This document shows positions 58,641 through 64,000 of a stretch of DNA of 64,000 bases, piece by piece. The DNA is from Melastoma dodecandrum (Eukaryota > Streptophyta > Magnoliopsida > Myrtales > Melastomataceae), in NCBI GenBank assembly GCA_029817715.1, contig JARUPY010000398.1, positions 496,001-560,000 of the forward strand. Direction: 5' to 3'. The translations under genes were made by a program, and so were the position numbers. The notes beneath the pieces were generated by a model that was not told the origin of the DNA, ran no database searches, and was given only the letters and a program-made list of their open reading frames with translations. The stretch's first letter is position 1. The number at the start of each line of letters is the position of its first letter.

Positions 58641-60488
58641 GTGCTCCACATCAACGACATCACGCTGCGCCTCGGCCCGCGCGTGCTCTTCGACCATGCC
58701 ACGGCGGCGCTTCCCGAGAACGCGCGCATCGGGTTCGTCGGCCGCAACGGCACGGGCAAGACGACCCTCTTCAAGATGATCGCGGGCGAGCTGACGCCCG
58801 ATCTCGGCACGCTCGCGATCCCGAAGACCGTCAGGATGGGCCGGGTGGAGCAGGAGGCGCCGGGAGGGCCGACCGCGCGGGTCGACTTCGTGCTCGCCGC
58901 CGACGTCGAGCGAGCCGCGCTCGTCGAAGAGGCCGAGACCGCGACCGATCCGACCCGCATCGCCGAGATCCAGACGCGCCTCGTCGACATCGGCGCGCAT
59001 GCGGCGCCCGCCCGCGCCGCGCGGATCCTGTCGGGCCTCGGCTTCGATGCGCAGGCGCAGGCGCGCCCGCTCTCATCCTTCTCGGGCGGCTGGCGCATGC
59101 GCGTTGCCCTCGCGGCGGTGCTGTTCGCGCAGCCGGACCTTCTGCTGCTCGACGAGCCGACGAACTACCTCGACCTCGAGGGTACGCTCTGGCTCATCGA
59201 CTACCTGCAGCGCTACCCCGGCACGATCCTCGTCGTTTCGCATGATCGCGACATGCTCGACGCCGTCTGCAACCATATCCTTCATCTCAACCACGCCAAG
59301 CTGACGCTCTGGACGGGCAACTACACGTCTTTCGAGACGCAGCGACGCGAGCAGCAGGCCATCGAGGCCAAGCACAAGAAGAAGCAGGACGAGCAGCGCC
59401 GCCACATGCAGGCGTTCGTCGATCGTTTCCGCGCCTCCGCGACCAAGGCGACGCAAGCGCAGTCCCGCCTGAAGATGCTGGACAAGATGGAGCCGGTGAC
59501 GGCACTCGTCGACGGCGAGGTGCTGCCGATCGTGCTGCCCTCGCCCGAGAAGGGGCTGAAGCCGCCCATCATCAGCATGGAGCGCGCCAGCGTCGGCTAC
59601 GACGGCGCTCCGATCCTGAAGAATCTCAGCCTGACGATCTCGGACGACGACCGGATCGGCCTTCTCGGCTCGAACGGCAACGGCAAGTCCACCTTCGCCA
59701 AGCTCGTCGCGGGCCGGCTCGCGGCGATGGACGGAGAGGTCCGCCGCTCGTCGAAGCTCGAGGTCGGTTTCTTCGCCCAGCATCAGGTCGAGGATCTCGC
59801 TGAAGGGGCGACGCCCTACCAATGCGTCGCCCCACTCATGAAGGGCGCCGGCGAGGCGCAGATCCGCGGCAAGTGCGCCCAGTTCGGATTCCCGAACGTC
59901 AAGGCCGACACCAAGATCGCGCTTCTGTCGGGCGGCGAGAAGGCGCGGCTTTTGATGGGGCTCGCGACCTTCCACGCGCCGCATCTCATCATCCTCGACG
60001 AGCCGACGAACCACCTCGACATCGACAGCCGCGCCGCGCTCATCGAGGCGATCAACGATTATCGCGGCGCCGTCATCCTCGTGAGTCACGACCGTTACCT
60101 CATCGACGCCTGCGCGGACCGTCTCTGGGTCGTGGCCGACGGAGGCGTGCGCGCCTTCGATGGCGACATGGACGACTACAAGGCGCAGGTTCTCGGCACC
60201 GACAAGCCGCGCGCGCGGGCGCCGAAGGCCGCTCCTGAGCCGGCGCCGCGCAAGGCCGCGCCGGTGCTGCCGCTGAAGAAGCGGCGTGCTGCCGTCGAAG
60301 ACCGGATCGCCAAATTCCAGAATCTGATCGGCCGCATCGACGTGGCGCTCGGCGAGCGCGACGTCTTCATCGCGCAGCCGCAGAAGGCCGCTCAGCTCGC
60401 GCGCCAGCGCTCCGAGCTGGAGAGCGCGCTCGCGGCGGCCGAGGACGACTGGCTGATGCTGTCGGCCGAGCAGGACGCCGCGCAATGA
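58641..60488 (+). CDS. ABC-F family ATPase (Uup/EttA-like)
   Basis: A 615-residue soluble protein with two ATP-binding domains. Walker A motifs are GRNGTGKTTL and GSNGNGKST; signatures FSGGWRMRVALAAV and LSGGEKARLLMGLA; Walker B LLLLDEPTNYLDLEG and LIILDEPTNHLDIDS. An arm linker of charged helix (KHKKKQDEQRRHM) lies between, and a coiled-coil C-terminus (KKRRAAVEDRIAKFQ) resembles Uup. ABC-F proteins act on the ribosome. GTG 58641 begins the conserved VLHINDITL; the longer frame to 58533 overlaps the Uma2 gene. It overlaps the AsmA gene (ATGA). Confidence 0.92.
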   Translation: MLHINDITLRLGPRVLFDHATAALPENARIGFVGRNGTGKTTLFKMIAGELTPDLGTLAIPKTVRMGRVEQEAPGGPTARVDFVLAADVERAALVEEAETATDPTRIAEIQTRLVDIGAHAAPARAARILSGLGFDAQAQARPLSSFSGGWRMRVALAAVLFAQPDLLLLDEPTNYLDLEGTLWLIDYLQRYPGTILVVSHDRDMLDAVCNHILHLNHAKLTLWTGNYTSFETQRREQQAIEAKHKKKQDEQRRHMQAFVDRFRASATKATQAQSRLKMLDKMEPVTALVDGEVLPIVLPSPEKGLKPPIISMERASVGYDGAPILKNLSLTISDDDRIGLLGSNGNGKSTFAKLVAGRLAAMDGEVRRSSKLEVGFFAQHQVEDLAEGATPYQCVAPLMKGAGEAQIRGKCAQFGFPNVKADTKIALLSGGEKARLLMGLATFHAPHLIILDEPTNHLDIDSRAALIEAINDYRGAVILVSHDRYLIDACADRLWVVADGGVRAFDGDMDDYKAQVLGTDKPRARAPKAAPEPAPRKAAPVLPLKKRRAAVEDRIAKFQNLIGRIDVALGERDVFIAQPQKAAQLARQRSELESALAAAEDDWLMLSAEQDAAQ

Positions 60489-62278
60489 GCGAGGCCGCCG
60501 CGCGCATGGGGCAGCGCGGCGCGCATCGGCGCTGGGCGCCGCTGCTTCTCGCGGCCGGTGTTCTCGTGCTCGCAGCGGGCGCGGCCGTTCTCGTGGCGCC
60601 GGTCGCCTTCGATGCGCGCCTCATCGGGGCGGAGGTCGCGGCGCAGCTACGCGCGACGGCCGGCTTGAAGGTCGAGACGCGCGGCGCGATGCGCTTCGCG
60701 CTTCTGCCGAGGCCGCACGTCGTCACCTACGGCATCGAGGTGTCCGATCCGACACGGACGCTCGCGATCAGTGCCGACGAGCTGCGCGGCGACGTGCGCC
60801 TGCTGCCGCTCCTGGTCGGGCGGGTCGAGCTGACGAGCGCCACGCTGCGCCGGCCGCGCCTGACGGTGGATCTCGACGGGCGACCGATGGAGCCCGACAG
60901 CACGATCGGACGGGCGCTGCGTACCCCTGCGGGCGACCAGGATTTGGTCGGCCGCCCGCTCGGCGCGGTCACCTTCGTCGACGGAACGATCCGCGTCCTC
61001 AGCCGGCGCCTTCCGCGCCCGATCGAGCTGACCGCGGCGAACGTGACCGTCGACTGGCCAGACGTCGACTCGCCCGCGACCCTCACGGGCGCCGTGTCCT
61101 TCGAGTCCGTCGCGACCGACGTCGCCCTCTGGCTCGCGCAGCCGTCCCTGCTTCTGCGCGGTGCGCATTCGGCCATGACGCTGAGCGTCCATTCCGCGCC
61201 GCTGGAGCTGTCGGCGAGCGGCGAGCTGAGCAACGCGGCGCCGACGAGTTTTCGGGGACATCTGTCGGCCTCTGCACCGTCCGGCGCCGATCTCGTCGCG
61301 CTGGCCGGTGGCGCGCCGCCGCCCGCGCGTCTCGCCAATCTGGCCGTGGCGAGCGACGTCGTGGCCTCGGCCGGGCGCGACGGCCAGCGGGCGATCGACC
61401 TGCCGAACCTGAACCTGCGCGCCGACGAGAACGACTATGAGGGCACGCTCTCGATCCAGACGGGTGCCGACAAGCCGCTCGTCTCGGGCACGCTCGCCTC
61501 GGACCATCTCAGCCTCGCGCCGTTCCTCCATACGATGCCGCCTCTGCTCGACGCCCGCGGCCGCTGGAGCACCGAGCCTCTCGCGCCGTCGGGGGGCGCC
61601 CCGGTCGATCTCGACCTGCGCATCTCGGCGAGCCACCTGCGGCTGGAGGCCCTGAGCGTCGACGATGCGGCGCTCGGCATCATCACCCGGCAGGACCGCA
61701 CGGAAGTGGGCCTGATCGAGGGCAAGGCCTATGGCGGGACCGTCAAGGGCCGGGTCTCCTTCGGGCATGCGGACGGGCTCAGCCTGCGCGGTGCCGGCTC
61801 GTTCGACGGCGTCGATCTCGCGACGCTGAGCTGGGACGCGCTCGGACGGCAGATCGCGGCGGGCCGGGTGGCGGGCGGCTACACGTTCGAGGCCGACGGC
61901 CAGTCCACGGCCGCCTTGGCAGCCGGCCTGAGGGGGTCGCTGAAGGCGACGGCGACCGATGGCGAACTGTCCACGATCAACCTAGCCGGTTCGCCGATCT
62001 CGGAGGGGGCCGACGCGCTCGCCGGGCGAACGCCGTTCAAGCGCGGCGTGATCGACCTCCACATCGAGCGCGGCCGGGGCGAGATCGACGAGGGCGTGCT
62101 CGAAACAGCGTCCGCGCGCCTCTCGGTCGCGGGCGGGATCGACGTCGCCGAGCGGACGCTTCGCCTGAAGGTCGAGAACGCAAGCTCCGCGAGCGGGGGT
62201 GCTTCCGCGCCGCTGATCGTCACAGGGGACTGGGCCCGCCCGCGTGTCGAGCGAGAATCACCCGTGCCTCACCGGTAG
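60485..62278 (+). CDS. AsmA-family protein
   Basis: A 597-residue protein with an N-terminal membrane anchor (residues 18-40) and a long beta-rich periplasmic part. LIGAEVAAQLRATAGLKVETRG near residues 45-66 and a second conserved block near 480-590 (ATDGELSTINLAGSPISEGA) fit the AsmA/TamB-like lipid-transport family. Such proteins influence outer-membrane lipid and protein content. ATG 60485 overlaps the ABC-F stop, so the two are co-translated, though no functional link is known. Confidence 0.82.
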   Translation: MSEAAARMGQRGAHRRWAPLLLAAGVLVLAAGAAVLVAPVAFDARLIGAEVAAQLRATAGLKVETRGAMRFALLPRPHVVTYGIEVSDPTRTLAISADELRGDVRLLPLLVGRVELTSATLRRPRLTVDLDGRPMEPDSTIGRALRTPAGDQDLVGRPLGAVTFVDGTIRVLSRRLPRPIELTAANVTVDWPDVDSPATLTGAVSFESVATDVALWLAQPSLLLRGAHSAMTLSVHSAPLELSASGELSNAAPTSFRGHLSASAPSGADLVALAGGAPPPARLANLAVASDVVASAGRDGQRAIDLPNLNLRADENDYEGTLSIQTGADKPLVSGTLASDHLSLAPFLHTMPPLLDARGRWSTEPLAPSGGAPVDLDLRISASHLRLEALSVDDAALGIITRQDRTEVGLIEGKAYGGTVKGRVSFGHADGLSLRGAGSFDGVDLATLSWDALGRQIAAGRVAGGYTFEADGQSTAALAAGLRGSLKATATDGELSTINLAGSPISEGADALAGRTPFKRGVIDLHIERGRGEIDEGVLETASARLSVAGGIDVAERTLRLKVENASSASGGASAPLIVTGDWARPRVERESPVPHR

Positions 62279-62602
62279 CCTCCCCCGAACGACCTATGTC
62301 AAACGGTCGTATATACTTTGACGGCCACCATCTTGCCGGGCGCTCCTCTGTCTAGAGTAGCGCCGCTGCTGACAGATTGGCCTCGGTACGCTGCGGCGGA
62401 CTGCTCCGGACTTGATGTTTACGTGTTCAAAATGACACGGGCGGTCGTCGGACGAAGCACACTGAGCAAAGTCCACTAGTAAGCCCGGTCGATCGACGTC
62501 AAACATCCTCCCATCGGCATCGGCTCTCGACCGAATCCGCGCTTCGCACAGACGAGGCGTTCATTCCTTTACGGAACCAGCTGAGGGCAGGGGGACAGTC
62601 AC
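62279..62602. other. Intergenic region with an inverted repeat
   Basis: A 324-base gap that is clearly less GC-rich than its surroundings. GTCAAA at 62298-62303 and TTTGAC at 62317-62322 form a perfect six-base inverted repeat around a 13-base AT-rich core, a possible regulator site for the downstream transporter gene. I see no gene in the gap. Confidence 0.5.
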
Positions 62603-63508
62603 ATGAAGATGAAATGGATGTGGGCGGCAGGGTTCGCGGCCGCGGCCGTCGCGAGCGTGGGATCGGCCGAGGCGGCGTATTTCGTGCCCGGCGAAACCAT
62701 GGGCGTGTCGCTCGACTCGCCGCTGCCGGAAGGGGTCTTCTTCGCCGACCTCGAGACCTATGGGCGCGCCGACCGTCAGCCCGACCTCAACATCGGCGTC
62801 AACATTCCCGTCATCATCTGGTCGACGCCTTTCTCGTTCTACAACACGCGGCTCGAATTCCTCGGCGCGCTTCCGTTCGCACACATCGACTCGTCGCTCG
62901 GCATCAACCAGACAGGCCTGGTGACCGCCGCCTTCGGCCCGATCCTCGGCCACGATTTCGGCAACGGGCTCACCGGCGGTATCTCGGCCTTCGCGAGAAC
63001 CCCTTCGCCGAGCGCCAATCTTCGCGCGATCGACAATCGCACCATCGTGGAAGGCGATTTCCGCGAATCGCTGCAATACACGTTCAAAGGGCCGGGTCCC
63101 CTCGAAGGCATCACGCTCATCGAGAACGCGGGCGTCACCACCGCCTTCGGCCAGAACAGCTACCAGTTCCAGAACGACTTCTTCGCTGGCGATTTCGCGG
63201 TCGAGAAGACGTTCGGCAAGTTCACGATCGGCTTCGCGGGCTTCGGCAACATCGACCTCGAGAACCGGCTGCTTTCGGGCGGGCGACAGTCTTCGGTGGA
63301 GCTCGGCGGCCTCGTGGCTTACGACTTCGGGCGCTTCAGCCTGACCGGTGTCGTTACGCGCACGGTCTACACGGGGGGGCCCGGCGCTTCGGCGACGCTG
63401 GCGGGTCTGGGCAACGGCGGATTCGGCTACGAGACGCGCGGCTGGCTCCGCCTGATCGTGCCGCTTTACGTTGCGCCAGCGGCTCCCGTGGTCACCGCAC
63501 GCTACTGA
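62603..63508 (+). CDS. Outer-membrane transporter (phenol MetA-deg family)
   Basis: A 301-residue beta-barrel protein with a signal peptide (residues 1-23, ending AEAAY). The family pattern is YFVPGETMGVSLDSPLPEGV, FFADLETYG, then NIGVNIPVIIWSTPFSF, HDFGNGLTGGISAF and a C-terminus of alternating strands. Related proteins form outer-membrane channels for hydrophobic aromatic compounds. It is followed by a close paralog in tandem. ATG 62603 has AGGGGGAC nine bases upstream. Confidence 0.8.
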   Translation: MKMKWMWAAGFAAAAVASVGSAEAAYFVPGETMGVSLDSPLPEGVFFADLETYGRADRQPDLNIGVNIPVIIWSTPFSFYNTRLEFLGALPFAHIDSSLGINQTGLVTAAFGPILGHDFGNGLTGGISAFARTPSPSANLRAIDNRTIVEGDFRESLQYTFKGPGPLEGITLIENAGVTTAFGQNSYQFQNDFFAGDFAVEKTFGKFTIGFAGFGNIDLENRLLSGGRQSSVELGGLVAYDFGRFSLTGVVTRTVYTGGPGASATLAGLGNGGFGYETRGWLRLIVPLYVAPAAPVVTARY

Positions 63509-63840
63509 TCGCGCCGGGGCGTACCGGCGGCTTCCAGCCGGCGGTACGTCCCCGCGAGCCATGTGATCGCACCTGCGATCGCCTTGTTAATGCTCACGAA
63601 TTGCTTTCGATGACTTGCGAAAAAGGCAGATGCCTGTTTGTTGCGCAAAAGCCACGGGGCGGGTGGAAGGCGAGAGGCGAGGATAAAAGCACTGGCGTTC
63701 CGGGCGATCTGCCAACAAAACTGCGCCATCGGAATCGGTCGGAAGTCAGGCGGCCGTGTGATCCCGGAGGGACCGAGGGGGACTCGGGCGAAGGGACAGA
63801 CGGCTTGGACGACCAAACGAGTCATCGGGGGAACAACAAG
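63509..63840. other. Intergenic region with a terminator-like hairpin
   Basis: A 332-base gap between the two paralogs. Just after the first stop, 63516-63553 folds into a near-perfect hairpin (GGGGCGTACCG opposite CGGTACGTCCCC with one bulged base) that may end or stabilise the first transcript; no T tract follows. The rest shows a local drop in GC and no recognisable gene. Confidence 0.5.
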
Positions 63841-64000
63841 ATGAAGACCAAAATTTGGGCCGCTGCTGGTGCCGCCGCGTTTGCGCTGACCATGTCGGCC
63901 ACGGCCTCCTACGCCGGTTTCATGCAGCCCGGTGAGACGATGGGCGTCTCGCTCGTCTCACCGCTTCCGGAAGGCGTGTTCTTCGCCGATCTCGAGGATT
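63841..64000 (+). CDS. Second outer-membrane transporter paralog (partial)
   Basis: The first 53 codons of a gene that runs off the window. It starts with a signal peptide (MKTKIWAAAGAAAFALTMSA) and continues PGETMGVSLVSPLPEGVFFADLED, almost identical to the start of the preceding gene (62603-63508), so the two are a tandem duplication. The rest is not visible. Confidence 0.8.
   Translation, partial: MKTKIWAAAGAAAFALTMSATASYAGFMQPGETMGVSLVSPLPEGVFFADLED

Overview
The window is a GC-rich stretch of an alphaproteobacterial chromosome, most likely from Hyphomicrobiales (Rhizobiales), near the Methylobacteriaceae/Beijerinckiaceae. The evidence is the presence of lineage-typical genes: TrcR, DUF1192, the DUF1465/RcdA family, TIGR02301, a NifU-like protein next to folE and hisI, an EcfG-type stress promoter before csbD, and a stand-alone pqqA peptide gene. 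Genus cannot be fixed from the sequence alone. Most of the window is ordinary, tightly packed core and accessory chromosome. No phage, transposase, integrase or CRISPR array was seen.

Layout. 1-5.2 kb: end of a nitronate monooxygenase gene, a long acyl-CoA dehydrogenase, a DHA2 drug exporter, then rph-rdgB. 5.3-10.2 kb: a compact minus-strand chemotaxis operon, cheA-cheW-cheY-cheB-cheR, without receptor genes; CheA carries its own receiver domain and CheB has lost its receiver. 10.3-12.1 kb: cell-cycle-related genes (trcR, DUF1192, DUF1465). 12.2-13.5 kb: an orphan 29-residue pqqA with its own terminator, divergent from oxyR. 13.5-19 kb: a frameshifted nitroreductase, a basic exported protein, yidD, a MipA/OmpV porin, a NifU-like protein, folE-hisI, a patatin and a CBS protein. 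19-26.1 kb: ppk1-ppx (polyphosphate), selD, an SMR exporter, sdaA and tRNA-Ser(UGA).

26.1-30.3 kb: a lower-GC accessory segment that begins exactly at the 3' end of tRNA-Ser with a truncated LOV-domain gene fragment. It carries a LysR/isochorismatase/DUF2798 unit, an AlgE-like outer-membrane barrel and short tandem repeats. 30.3-37.1 kb: a heavy-metal RND pump, a truncated sulfonate-binding-protein relic, a YihY membrane protein and a Gly-rich exported protein. 37.3-41.1 kb: a three-subunit molybdenum aldehyde oxidoreductase (PaoABC-like). 41.1-45.8 kb: rpmB, an L,D-transpeptidase, a lipoprotein, then pdxH-NUDIX-TIGR02301 (coupled) and psd.

45.8-55.6 kb: an ECF sigma / anti-sigma / periplasmic metal-sensor operon divergent from a Gly/His/Trp-rich GCG_CRPN-like protein. 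Both flanking promoters share the nonamer CCGTAGGGT followed 14-15 bases later by CGTT. The same nonamer sits 52 bases before an RND efflux operon at 51.3 kb, which suggests a small envelope or metal-stress regulon visible within this window. Also here: a cytochrome P450, a Wzm/Wzt-like ABC exporter and csbD. 55.7-64 kb: an M48 protease, conserved hypotheticals, a Uma2 protein, an ABC-F ATPase coupled to an AsmA protein, and a tandem pair of outer-membrane transporter paralogs, the second cut off by the window end.

The most interesting items are the orphan pqqA beside oxyR, the shared CCGTAGGGT promoter element, the tRNA-Ser island boundary with its LOV fragment, and the rearranged receiver domains in the chemotaxis operon. 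Nothing in the window forms a clearly undescribed multi-gene system; the ECF regulon is the best candidate for a new small circuit.
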